Origin: Phyllobacterium lublinensis
Lineage (GTDB): Bacteria; Pseudomonadota; Alphaproteobacteria; Rhizobiales; Rhizobiaceae
DNA length: 64,000 bases
Direction of reading: 5' to 3'
NCBI RefSeq assembly: GCF_020164435.1
Contig: NZ_JAIUDQ010000010.1
Span: 62,001 to 126,000 of the forward strand
Part shown: one piece after another, positions 1-7,886 of the stretch
Position numbering within the stretch: the first letter of the stretch is position 1
How the letters are laid out: every line of letters begins with the position of its first letter
Notes under the pieces: model-generated
Seen by the model: only the letters and a program-made list of their open reading frames with translations
Databases searched by the model: none
Told to the model about the DNA's origin: nothing
Position numbers and translations under genes: made by a program

Positions 1-7
1 TTGACTG

Positions 8-235
8 TCAGAACGCTCGTGGCAACTCACGCACTACGCAGGAAAAGATTGAAGGCTGAAAGTACGTTACCGTTACAATTCTGAATGATGCTGGTGATAA
101 AGTTAGCTGCAAGAAAGGATGAGGCTCGCGATAGGTCGGCTTGGACGCGTCGAGGAAGGCCGACGCTTCCGCCCCGTTGCGAAATCGACCATCCTTGACT
201 TCGAGGCGACCGATGCTGGCGAGCGCGTAGAGCGC
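8..235 (-). pseudogene. Remnant of an O-methyltransferase dimerisation domain
   Basis: Read on the minus strand from 235, the frame begins ALYALASIGRLEVKDGRFRN and continues with AEASAFLDASKPTY. This matches the winged-helix dimerisation domain of small-molecule SAM-dependent O-methyltransferases, where a helix of the type 'LxALxxLGLLE' is followed by 'GRFRNTPEAexFL'. A TGA lies directly before the first codon quoted, and the frame ends at the TGA at 8-10 with no SAM-binding domain. So it is a fragment, cut on both sides. The match is by eye over about 35 residues, and the rest of the frame is not recognisable. It fits the generally eroded state of the first kilobase. Confidence 0.35.
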
Positions 236-1010
236 TCATAACAGACCAGAAAATTGCGGCTTTCCTGAATGATCCGCACTCCGAGACTCTATTTTTGTTC
301 CAGGAGATTGGCGACACTAACACTCCCTTTTTTTCGACGTTTACAAAAGGAACCACCATAATGCCCGGCAAGTGCTGGATGACCTTACAGTTGCGGTCGA
401 TGCCATGCTGGACGAGTGGAGTAAATACTCAAGACTGCCGATTGCGACCAGCGAATCCGGAAATGCAATTACTCCATGGCGGCGGGAGGTGGCCGCTGCG
501 TATTAGCCGACCGTCAACAAAGCACTAGGATGGGGAAAGTGCGGCGTATCGGTCTTCTTCCGGTGGCCAGACGCCAGACGTTCGCCACGACTCATGGAGA
601 CTTCGCCGACCGGGGAAAGAAAGATGGGCTGCAAGGCTGTGACGAGGTGACCTGCACTCAACGACAAGTCGCCCAGTGGATTCTGCTGCACCAAAGACAA
701 CGACTTTCACAGGCAAGGCATACCTATGGTGTAGGTGTGCCATATGGCAAGCTCTCAAGGACGAATGCCCGATAAGTACCGTTATCCGTCGTTCTGCTTC
801 GGCTGACCACTGTTCACTCTGGTACGCCTTATGGAAGTGTCGACCTGACCACCCAAAATGCAACGAATCCCGCCATGCCTGCGTTATAGGTTTGCAATCG
901 TATTTCACAAAAATGCAACGAGGGTATGTGTCCGTGCGACGAACCAGAACTCAATGCCGAAAGCGCAGACATTCCAGTAAGTTGGTATCCGTCACAGGCG
1001 GATTTTAACG
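236..1010. other. Gene-poor, eroded stretch
   Basis: I see no convincing gene in this stretch. Several frames of 65-127 codons are open on both strands, but they overlap each other, have no ribosome binding site and look like no family I know. One plus-strand frame at about 368-508 has ordinary protein composition (it includes AVDAMLDEWSKYSRLPIATS) but no start codon and an upstream stop, so it may be the tail of a lost gene. The stretch probably consists of remains of genes inside the integrated element. Confidence 0.4.
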
Positions 1011-1020
1011 GGAGGTAGAA

Positions 1021-1512
1021 ATGGCATCATCTCGAATGACGGCCCTGTTGGCCATGCTGGCTGTAGCAGGATGGCAGAACAGAGATAAGCTTGGTGAACT
1101 CTTGGGGCAGGTCACTGGACAAAAAGCTGGCAACCCTCAGAATGAACCAAATCCCGATGTCAGTACCGCATCAAGTGATGCCGGAGGGCTTGGCGGTCTG
1201 TTGGGTGGGTTATTTGGGGGCGGCGGCACCCAAGGCGTTTCCGGAGGACTTGGAGAATTGCTGGAAAGCTTCACCGGCAGCGGGAACCGCGATGTGGCAG
1301 ATTCATGGGTTCAGACTGGGCCTAACAAACCCGTGGAAACGACGCAGATTTCCGACGCGCTTGGATCCGATGTCATCGATCAACTCGCAGGCCAGACGGG
1401 TCTTTCGAGAGACGAACTATTGACCAGGTTGAAGGCTGTTTTGCCGACCGCTGTGGACAAATTGACACCGCAGGGTCGGGTGCCGACCCAGGATGAAACG
1501 TCGCAGTGGTAG
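1021..1512 (+). CDS. DUF937 (YidB-like) protein
   Basis: The product has 163 residues. Residues 55-85 form a Gly/Leu-rich stretch (GGLGGLLGGLFGGGG) and residues 96-150 carry the DUF937 signature: DSWVQTGPNKPVE, then ISDALGSDVIDQLAGQTGLS, then a final LPTAVDKLTPQGRVP. The family is widespread in proteobacteria and its molecular role is unknown; no catalytic residues are evident. The start is set by GGGAGG at 1011-1016, five bases before the ATG. The next gene (1565) is on the same strand, and both encode small envelope- or stress-associated families, so they may be co-transcribed. The family call is firm; the function is unknown. Confidence 0.8.
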   Translation: MASSRMTALLAMLAVAGWQNRDKLGELLGQVTGQKAGNPQNEPNPDVSTASSDAGGLGGLLGGLFGGGGTQGVSGGLGELLESFTGSGNRDVADSWVQTGPNKPVETTQISDALGSDVIDQLAGQTGLSRDELLTRLKAVLPTAVDKLTPQGRVPTQDETSQW

Positions 1513-1564
1513 TCGCCAATACCACGCTTGTCATTGCAGATCTGATTTTGTCGAGGATGGATCG

Positions 1565-1837
1565 ATGGGTATCGTTTGGACAATTATAATTGGAGCGGTC
1601 GTTGGGACTATAGCGAAGTTTATCGTTCCCGGTTCCCGGAGTGAGCCAATCGGCTTCGTTCTGACAGCCATTCTCGGGATCGTCGGGGCGATGGTTGCCA
1701 CTTTTCTCGGACAATCGTTGGGCTGGTATCAGTCCGGCGAAGGCGCAGGCCTCATCGGAGGAATTGTCGGAGCGGTCATCGTCCTGTTGGCTTGGGGCTA
1801 TTTTGCGGCCCGACGCGGCGCTACGCCACCTGTTTAG
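1565..1837 (+). CDS. GlsB/YeaQ/YmgE family small membrane protein
   Basis: A 90-residue, almost wholly hydrophobic protein with three predicted membrane segments (about residues 3-20, 30-50 and 60-82). It has the glycine pattern of the transglycosylase-associated (GlsB/YeaQ/YmgE) family: GAVVGTIAKFIVPG, then GIVGAMVATFLG, then a GLIGGIVGAVIVLL end segment. Members are general-stress or envelope proteins in many bacteria with no defined activity. The ATG at 1565 is chosen over an upstream in-frame ATG at 1493 because the family starts at MGIV and a GAGGA lies just upstream. It follows the DUF937 gene by about 50 bases on the same strand. Confidence 0.85.
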   Translation: MGIVWTIIIGAVVGTIAKFIVPGSRSEPIGFVLTAILGIVGAMVATFLGQSLGWYQSGEGAGLIGGIVGAVIVLLAWGYFAARRGATPPV

Positions 1838-1885
1838 CCTCGTTCGGCGACAGTTGGGGGTGGACTGAAAGACTGACCACCTGCT

Positions 1886-2146
1886 TCATCCTTTCGCAGC
1901 TTCCATGAACTCATAGCGCTCCATAGGATAGTATTGGTAATCGCCGCTCCCGATCTCAGCGAGGACGATATATTTGTCTCCCGATTTCTCCTGCTTTAGA
2001 CGCAGGGAAACGGTGAAACTCCCACTTGGCGTTTTATATTTCAACGGTAACGGCGTAGGACGAGGCTCTGGCCGCTCATGGTGGCAGAGAGGCGCTGCAC
2101 ATGGTGGCGTACTGCAGGTCGTAGCTACATTCCGACCAAAGCGCAC
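1886..2146 (-). CDS. Small hypothetical protein, perhaps a gene fragment
   Basis: An 86-codon frame that begins at a GTG. The C-terminal half (from TPSGSFTVSLRLKQE to YYPMERYEFMEA) has the composition of a real folded protein, with alternating hydrophobic residues suggesting beta strands. The first 35 residues are rich in Cys, Pro and His and look unlike a normal N-terminus. The frame stays open upstream of the GTG without an ATG, so the true start may be elsewhere or lost. I do not recognise it. It lies between the GlsB-like gene and the MHYT-GGDEF-EAL gene, on the strand of the latter and about 65 bases downstream of it. Confidence 0.35.
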   Translation of the reverse strand: MRFGRNVATTCSTPPCAAPLCHHERPEPRPTPLPLKYKTPSGSFTVSLRLKQEKSGDKYIVLAEIGSGDYQYYPMERYEFMEAAKG

Positions 2147-2210
2147 GACATAATCCAGACGAGTCGAAACGCTTTGGTACTCGCTGCGAGATTTTGAAAG
2201 TGAGTGACCG

Positions 2211-4325
2211 CTATGTAGCCACGCGAGCGGTTGAAGTGAAGACCGGAGCCGTGTCTGGGGAACAACTCTCCGCCATTGTACTCCTGAGATCGTGCGAACC
2301 CGTCAGGGTGATTTGTCCGCTGGTGACAATCTGCTCAAGAGGGGCAGGGCGTCCTAGATAATAGCCTTGCGCTTCGTCACACCCTTCCGTGCTCAGAAGG
2401 GAAAGCTGGCCCGACGTCTCGATACCTTCGGCCAAAACCGGGATATCCAGGCTTTTGCCAAGCGCCAACACTGCCCGGATTATCGCCTTCGCCTGGGGGC
2501 TGGTCTCGACTTCGCTCATAAAGAAGCGATCCAGTTTGATCTTGTCGAACGGAAACGCCCGCAATGTTTCCAGGGAGGAATAGCCCGTCCCGAAATCATC
2601 GAGCGCTATGGTTACACCGAGCGCCTTGATCCGCCGGAGGATATGCAGCGAACGGGCTTTGTCGGCAAAGATGGTGGTTTCCGTCAATTCCAGTTCCAGC
2701 CGCGTCGGAGGCAGTCCCGTTTGGAGCAACACCTGATGAACGAGAGTTGGTAGGTCGGCATGGGCGAACTGGATCGGAGACAGATTGACCGCAACCTTAT
2801 AAGGTTGCTCCCAGGATGTTGCCTCGTTGCATGCAGTTGCCAGCACCCATTCACCCAGTTGCAGGATTAGGCCGTTTTCTTCAGCTAGCGGGATAAACTC
2901 GGAGGGTGGGATAAACCCATGTCTAGGATGGTTCCAGCGCAGCAGTGCCTCATAGCCACGAATTTCTCCGGTGGAGACGGACGTCTGCACCTGATAGTGG
3001 ACATCGAGTTGGCCATTCTCCATGGCCTCCCGAAGTTCGCTCGCCAAGGCTCTGCGAGCCCTGATCGTTTCATCCATCGATTGCTCGTAAAAGCAGATCG
3101 CTGTGCTCACGTCAGCCTTGGCTCGATACATCGCAAGGTCGGCATTGCTAATTAGCGTTCCTGTGCTGTCGGCATTGTCGGGATAAACGGCAACGCCCAT
3201 GCTGGCACCGGTCGTTACTTCATAGTCGTCCAAGCGAATGGGCTTGAAGAGCGCTGTTTCGAGCCGAGTCAGAAAATCCATAAGATCGGCATGGCATCGT
3301 GTGCGGTGAATGGCGGCGAATTCATCGCCGCCGAGACGCGCTACGAACTCGCCCTCACGCAACAGGTTGGTCATGCGCTGGGCAAGAATCCTGAGCGCCT
3401 CATCCCCGGCACCATGGCCCCGAAGATCGTTAATCTCTTTAAAGCGGTCTAAATCGATACCGACGAGGGCAACCTTGCCCCCTGCAACTCGCGCGCTCTC
3501 CACCTCGCGGTCAAGATAGTCGTTGAAACTTGCCCTGTTGGGTAGGCCCGTCAGGCTGTCGTTCAGCGCCAAGTGGCGCAGTTGCTGGTAGGATTCCGCC
3601 CGCACACTGTCATCGATGAGATAACTGGCAAGCCCTGTACCAACAATGATCAACGCAACTAAGGCTACAGCCAGCGCCAACGCGTGCAGGGCGTCGGGAT
3701 TTGAATATGCACCTTCGACCAGCATAGGCGAAACCCGAAACGCGGTCATACCCGTAAAATGCAAACTGACAATCGCGAGCACCAGCACGCCCGTGGCCAC
3801 AAACTTGTCGCCCCAGAAGGCGCGGCGCAGTGCGAAGTGCAGCGCCATGGCTGTGAACACGACCGACAGTATAATCGATGCCACCAGATAGGACATGTCC
3901 CACGAAATGATGCCCTGCACGCGGTATGCCAACATGCCCGTGTAGTGCATGGCGGATATTGCCAGTCCCACGATGCCGCCACCGACAATCGCGGCCAGCC
4001 GCGTCACTCCGCTTGCCGCCACGATAAAGCCCAAGGCAGCGCCTGCCATGGCGATCAGCAGGGAAACGATGGTCAGGACTGGATCGAAACTAACCGGGAC
4101 ACCCGGTTCATAGGCAATCACAGCGATGAAGTGGGTGCACCAAATCGATGACCCGGCTGCCACGGCGGTCAGGAAATGCCATCCGGCTTGTTGCAGACCT
4201 GTTGTGCCAGTGGTTCGTTGAAACAGGCGGATGATGGCCCAGGAGCCAGCCACACAAACAATTGCTGCAACGAGCACCAGCCAAACGTTATGCTCAAAGG
4301 CAACACATCCCAGTACAGTCAGCAT
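2211..4325 (-). CDS. MHYT-GGDEF-EAL membrane cyclic-di-GMP protein
   Basis: A 704-residue protein that makes or breaks cyclic di-GMP. The N-terminal ~240 residues hold about seven membrane helices with three MHYT-type motifs (CTHFIAV, AMHYTGM, LHFTGM), a sensor unit thought to bind metal, perhaps copper, and to sense a gas or redox signal. A GGDEF domain follows (about 255-410) with an intact ARLGGDEF. The expected RxxD inhibitory site is not perfect (the local sequence is LREGEFVARL). The EAL domain (about 425-680) keeps EALLRW, NLSP, ELTET, DDFGTGYSS, DKIKLD and AEGIET, the residues needed for phosphodiesterase activity. Both activities are therefore possible, and which one dominates cannot be read from sequence. 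It is transcribed alone, away from a region of small remnants. Confidence 0.92.
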   Translation of the reverse strand: MLTVLGCVAFEHNVWLVLVAAIVCVAGSWAIIRLFQRTTGTTGLQQAGWHFLTAVAAGSSIWCTHFIAVIAYEPGVPVSFDPVLTIVSLLIAMAGAALGFIVAASGVTRLAAIVGGGIVGLAISAMHYTGMLAYRVQGIISWDMSYLVASIILSVVFTAMALHFALRRAFWGDKFVATGVLVLAIVSLHFTGMTAFRVSPMLVEGAYSNPDALHALALAVALVALIIVGTGLASYLIDDSVRAESYQQLRHLALNDSLTGLPNRASFNDYLDREVESARVAGGKVALVGIDLDRFKEINDLRGHGAGDEALRILAQRMTNLLREGEFVARLGGDEFAAIHRTRCHADLMDFLTRLETALFKPIRLDDYEVTTGASMGVAVYPDNADSTGTLISNADLAMYRAKADVSTAICFYEQSMDETIRARRALASELREAMENGQLDVHYQVQTSVSTGEIRGYEALLRWNHPRHGFIPPSEFIPLAEENGLILQLGEWVLATACNEATSWEQPYKVAVNLSPIQFAHADLPTLVHQVLLQTGLPPTRLELELTETTIFADKARSLHILRRIKALGVTIALDDFGTGYSSLETLRAFPFDKIKLDRFFMSEVETSPQAKAIIRAVLALGKSLDIPVLAEGIETSGQLSLLSTEGCDEAQGYYLGRPAPLEQIVTSGQITLTGSHDLRSTMAESCSPDTAPVFTSTARVAT

Positions 4326-4513
4326 CGTTGGATCGGCTTCCGCTCATGATATTTTTTGCCAGCCTAGCTCCAGAGACTTGATACTGGATTAACGATTTCA
4401 TTCGATAGCTATTGAAGGGTGATGATTTGTCGCCGGGAACAAGGGATTGCTGCTACCCAGAGCACCACCCTGTGTAGGGAGGTTCGAATTAGTGGCGTCT
4501 TTGCGTCCACCCC

Positions 4514-4555
4514 CAAAAATACGGCGCTCAACCCGTTGCCGAGGAGCGCCGTATT
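4514..4555 (-). terminator. Stem-loop with T-run, minus-strand terminator
   Basis: AATACGGCGCTC at 4518-4529 pairs perfectly with GAGCGCCGTATT at 4544-4555, a 12-bp stem with a 14-base loop. Read on the minus strand, the second arm runs directly into TTTTTGGGG, the form of an intrinsic terminator. It would end transcripts coming from the small minus-strand frame at about 4528-4824. This is the main reason for thinking that a minus-strand transcript exists there. Confidence 0.6.
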
Positions 4556-4899
4556 ATCCCGGAGATAGACGAGCGTCGTTGCTGGCTGCTCTCAGTCTCA
4601 TTTACGGGTGGATTGGATACGTGGGTGTCGAATGGCGCAATTGCAAGAGTTGTATGGTCGTGTTTTTCAGGCCTGTAGTAGTAGTCGCCAATTCCATACG
4701 CTGCACGATGATGACAATCGCAGGGGAACTGCCAGGCGCTGTGGCGAGCAACATGCCCTCGAAAGTTGCCAGACCTCTGAGTATTTCCATCGACGATCTC
4801 GTGCTTGGAAGCGGAGATCGCCACACCTGACTTTGGCGGTCGGGCCGGAATTAAGGACGTACCCTAATCCCCACTCACGCCGACTTGTTCAAAGCGGCG

Positions 4900-4931
4900 A
4901 TTGACTAAGGCACGGTCTGCATTCGCCATGG
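4900..4931. repeat. 32-base repeat, copy A
   Basis: This 32-base stretch matches 9799-9830 in 30 of 32 positions in the same orientation. On the minus strand both copies read MANADxALVN (R in this copy, L in the other) from an ATG. In this copy the frame continues as RRFEQVGVSGD and stops. The two loci have no other obvious similarity, so they look like scraps of the same lost gene or mobile element. Confidence 0.6.
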
Positions 4932-5144
4932 TTCGCTGATGACAGATCATCTCGGCCAACGGCGTAGCGACCTGGTGCAGATAGGGTATGTGACAGTTGC
5001 ACCTGATGATTTTGACTGCAATTCGCTCGCAATTTATCAAAATTTAGGATGCTTAATGCGGTTGAATCGCAGGCTTTGCGATCATCCGAGCCTGCTATTT
5101 CCTCCTATGCTATAATCTATTTCAGGGCACGAATGGGACGGTTC

Positions 5145-6998
5145 ATGGAACGCAAGCTTGCAGCCATTCTCGCTGCTGATGTCGCTGGCTATTCCGCACT
5201 TATGGAAGCGGATGAAGCTGACACGTTCGAGCGACTCAGGGCAGGCCATAAGGATCTGTTTGACCCCGAAGTCCGTAAATATCATGGGCGCATTTTCAAA
5301 TTGATGGGAGACGGTCTGCTGGCGGAATTCGGCAGTGTTTTCGATGCTGTTGAATGTGCGGCCGCGCTTCAGCGTGGCATGATAGAGCGCAACGCCACTT
5401 TCCCTGAAAGCAATCCCATCGAAATTCGCATAGGCATTAACCTGGGCGAAGTGATTGTTGAAGGCGAGGATCGCTATGGGGAAGGTGTGAACATTGCCGC
5501 CCGACTGCAAAGCCTTGCCGACCCTGGGGGCATTTGCGTTTCAGGTAAGGTATTGAAGGAGGTCGAGAAGAAGCTGGCCTATGCTTTCGAGCCAATGGGC
5601 GAGCAGTTGGTGAAGAATATTACAGAACCAATTGCCTGTTATCGGGTGAACTTGAACCAAACCCCGCCAAGTCGTGCCAAGCTGCTCACGCAGAGCGGGT
5701 CAGCCGCGCCCAGAAGGACGTCGATTGCGGTTCTGCCGTTCAGCAATATGAGCGGTGATCTTGAACAGGAGTATTTTTCCGACGGGATCACCGAGGACAT
5801 CATTACAGATCTATCCAAAGTCTCCGGGCTGCACGTGATCGCTCGTAACACGGTGTTCACTTACAAGGGCAGGCCAGTGAAGATACAGCAGGTCGCCCAG
5901 GAACTCGGTGTCAGGTTCGTGCTGGAGGGCAGTGTCCGGAAGGCGGGCTCGCGCGTTCGGGTCACCGGACAGCTCGTCGACGGCGGAGACGGCAGTCACC
6001 ACTGGGCAGAGCGCTACGACCGTGAGCTAACCGACATCTTTGCAATTCAGGACGAGATCACCCACGCCATCGTCGATCAGCTGAAGATCAAACTGCTCCC
6101 CGACGAGAAAGAGGCAATCAACGCTACTCCTACCGAGGACGTCGAAGCGTATACCTATTATCTGAGAGGCAGGCAGTTTCTGCACATGTGTTCCAAGTCC
6201 TACATGCTCCTGGCGCGGCGCATGTTCGCAAGAGCGGCTGAGATCGATCCTGGCTATGCGCGCGCCTACGCTGGCATAGCCAACTGCGACTCGGTGCTTT
6301 ATTCCTGGCAATATGCCGATGTCTCTATCGACACCATTCTCGCGACAAGTGCTAAGGCACTTGAACTTGATCCCGACCTCGCCGACGCTCACGCGTCGCG
6401 CGGCCTTGCGCTCCAGTATGACGGACGGCGAGGGGAGGCTGCCTGCGAATTCGACCGGGCGCTAGCGCTGGACCCTGACCTGCACGAGGCCAACTACTTC
6501 TACGGCCGTTTCTTTTTCGAACAGGGTGATTTTGATCGTGCAGCTGAATTGTTCGAGCACGCAGCGCAAGTGAGGTCCGACGATTACCGTTCTGCCGTGC
6601 TGCTGGCGAGTGTTTATCGCTCGCTCGATCGTCATGCGGATATGACAAGAGTCGCTCGACTGGGGCTGGATCGGGCCGAACGCGAACTCAATCTTCATCC
6701 GGAGAATTCAAGCCCCGCTCAACTGGGTGCGCTTGCATTGGCGCACTTAGGCGAGCGTGAGCGCGCCAAGGAATGGGCGGCACGGACTCTGGCAATCGAT
6801 CCGGACGACCTCAACGCCTTGTATAATATTGCTTGCACGTATTTGATCATGGACGAACCTGAATCTGCACTTGACCTCCTCGAGAAGACCATTCCAAGAA
6901 CCAAGCAAATCATGTGGTGGCAAAGCGACCCTGACCTCGATCCGATCCGCGATCATCCGCGCTACAAAAGACTGGTCGCGAGAACCACAACTGGCTGA
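5145..6998 (+). CDS. Class III adenylate/guanylate cyclase with TolB-like and TPR parts
   Basis: The product has about 617 residues from MERKLAAILAADVAGYS, the usual first residues of this rhizobial family, with GGGACGG just upstream. An in-frame ATG at 5133 and another at 5049 are possible starts. The cyclase catalytic domain covers about residues 1-165: the metal-binding Asp is in AADVAGYS, the second in KLMGDGLLAEF, and GEDRYGEGVNIAARL holds the region that contacts the transition state. A TolB/FlgO-like segment follows (IAVLPFSNMSG to WAERYDREL, about 190-310), then TPR-like repeats to the end. It probably makes cAMP in the cytoplasm. No membrane segment is evident. The gene stands alone, divergent from the MHYT-GGDEF-EAL gene. 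Confidence 0.9.
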   Translation: MERKLAAILAADVAGYSALMEADEADTFERLRAGHKDLFDPEVRKYHGRIFKLMGDGLLAEFGSVFDAVECAAALQRGMIERNATFPESNPIEIRIGINLGEVIVEGEDRYGEGVNIAARLQSLADPGGICVSGKVLKEVEKKLAYAFEPMGEQLVKNITEPIACYRVNLNQTPPSRAKLLTQSGSAAPRRTSIAVLPFSNMSGDLEQEYFSDGITEDIITDLSKVSGLHVIARNTVFTYKGRPVKIQQVAQELGVRFVLEGSVRKAGSRVRVTGQLVDGGDGSHHWAERYDRELTDIFAIQDEITHAIVDQLKIKLLPDEKEAINATPTEDVEAYTYYLRGRQFLHMCSKSYMLLARRMFARAAEIDPGYARAYAGIANCDSVLYSWQYADVSIDTILATSAKALELDPDLADAHASRGLALQYDGRRGEAACEFDRALALDPDLHEANYFYGRFFFEQGDFDRAAELFEHAAQVRSDDYRSAVLLASVYRSLDRHADMTRVARLGLDRAERELNLHPENSSPAQLGALALAHLGERERAKEWAARTLAIDPDDLNALYNIACTYLIMDEPESALDLLEKTIPRTKQIMWWQSDPDLDPIRDHPRYKRLVARTTTG

Positions 6999-7160
6999 TC
7001 CTTGATAAAGACAACTCGCGGCACGCAAGGCGGGCAGAAGAGCGGCGAACTCTTCGCACAAAACCATTTCAGTGTCGGGGACTCGCAGGCGATACCTCTC
7101 GTCGTGGTTAACGCTTGGAAGCTTGCCATGAGGCACGGCAGTGGCCCCTCCAGTATAGTT

Positions 7161-7700
7161 CTATCTCACCCTGTGCTTGTTTTGGTAATCCGCGCAGCGA
7201 CCCAAGTTCCGCCACAACACGCTAATTAGCTTCTGTCCGACAGACGGATTCCCCTGGCGATGTTCGCCCACAACGAAGTAGGGGTTCAGAGCGTTCATGA
7301 AACGAATTGGTGCGTACTCGGACTTTCTTTCTTCCGTGTCGCCGAGATAGGTCAGCAAGATGTCGAAGTAGTATGGGTATCGCGACCAACAGAGTTTTTT
7401 GAATTGCTCCCGCGGCATCAAACTGTGCTCGTGATAGCGGTCTATGACGTAGTCCATGAGTTGCAATAACTGTTCGCGAAACAGATCGTCCTGGGTATCG
7501 TTCTGATCGCGGAGGACAACCGCAAAAGCATGAACCGTCGCGAACCCAAACGCGCCTATTTCTCCTTGGTCTAGCGACGTTATACCAGCTTGCCTGTATG
7601 CCTCTTCGGTATCGGAGACCACGCTCTTGAAGACTTCCATCGCGAGCGCTGGTTGCAACGGAAATGAGTGCCTTGGCCTTTTTCTGAAGAAATTGAACAT
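7161..7700 (-). CDS. Hypothetical protein, 179 residues
   Basis: The frame opens with MFNFFRKRPRHSFPLQP and then reads as a well-formed, mostly helical soluble protein with no signal peptide. Recognisable stretches are FKSVVSDTEEAYRQAG, FGFATVHAFAVVLRDQ and RFMNALNPYFVVGEHRQG. Composition and codon use are normal for a real gene. I do not recognise the family. It is transcribed convergently with the cyclase gene on its left, about 160 bases away, and is followed upstream by another unrecognised minus-strand gene. Confidence 0.6.
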   Translation of the reverse strand: MFNFFRKRPRHSFPLQPALAMEVFKSVVSDTEEAYRQAGITSLDQGEIGAFGFATVHAFAVVLRDQNDTQDDLFREQLLQLMDYVIDRYHEHSLMPREQFKKLCWSRYPYYFDILLTYLGDTEERKSEYAPIRFMNALNPYFVVGEHRQGNPSVGQKLISVLWRNLGRCADYQNKHRVR

Positions 7701-7886
7701 TTCCCGAGCCTTTTACCTCTCCGTTAACACGAGGTGTTTCGGCATTCCATAAATCGCTCTTAGCTAATTCGGGGAGGGAGTTTTCGACGCATCGTGAAGA
7801 GAACTCGGTGTTATCCTCTTTCGGCAGATAATCCTGGAGTGACGCGGTGCATCGTTGAGCTTAAGTTCCAATGGCTTCCGCTAGCA

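Larger units (their letters stand above)
4326..5132. other. Long intergenic region with a possible small exported-protein gene
   Basis: About 800 bases separate the MHYT gene and the cyclase gene, which are divergent, so both promoters should lie here. Between 4528 and 4824 a minus-strand frame contains a tyrosine- and histidine-rich run (AAYGIGDYYYRPEKHDHTT). An overlapping frame has MEILRGLATFEGMLLATAPG, which resembles an export signal. Joined by a frameshift they would make a small exported protein of a kind common in rhizobia, but the evidence is thin. A strong stem-loop with a T-run on the minus strand sits at its 3' end. Further right is the 32-base repeat described separately. Confidence 0.3.
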
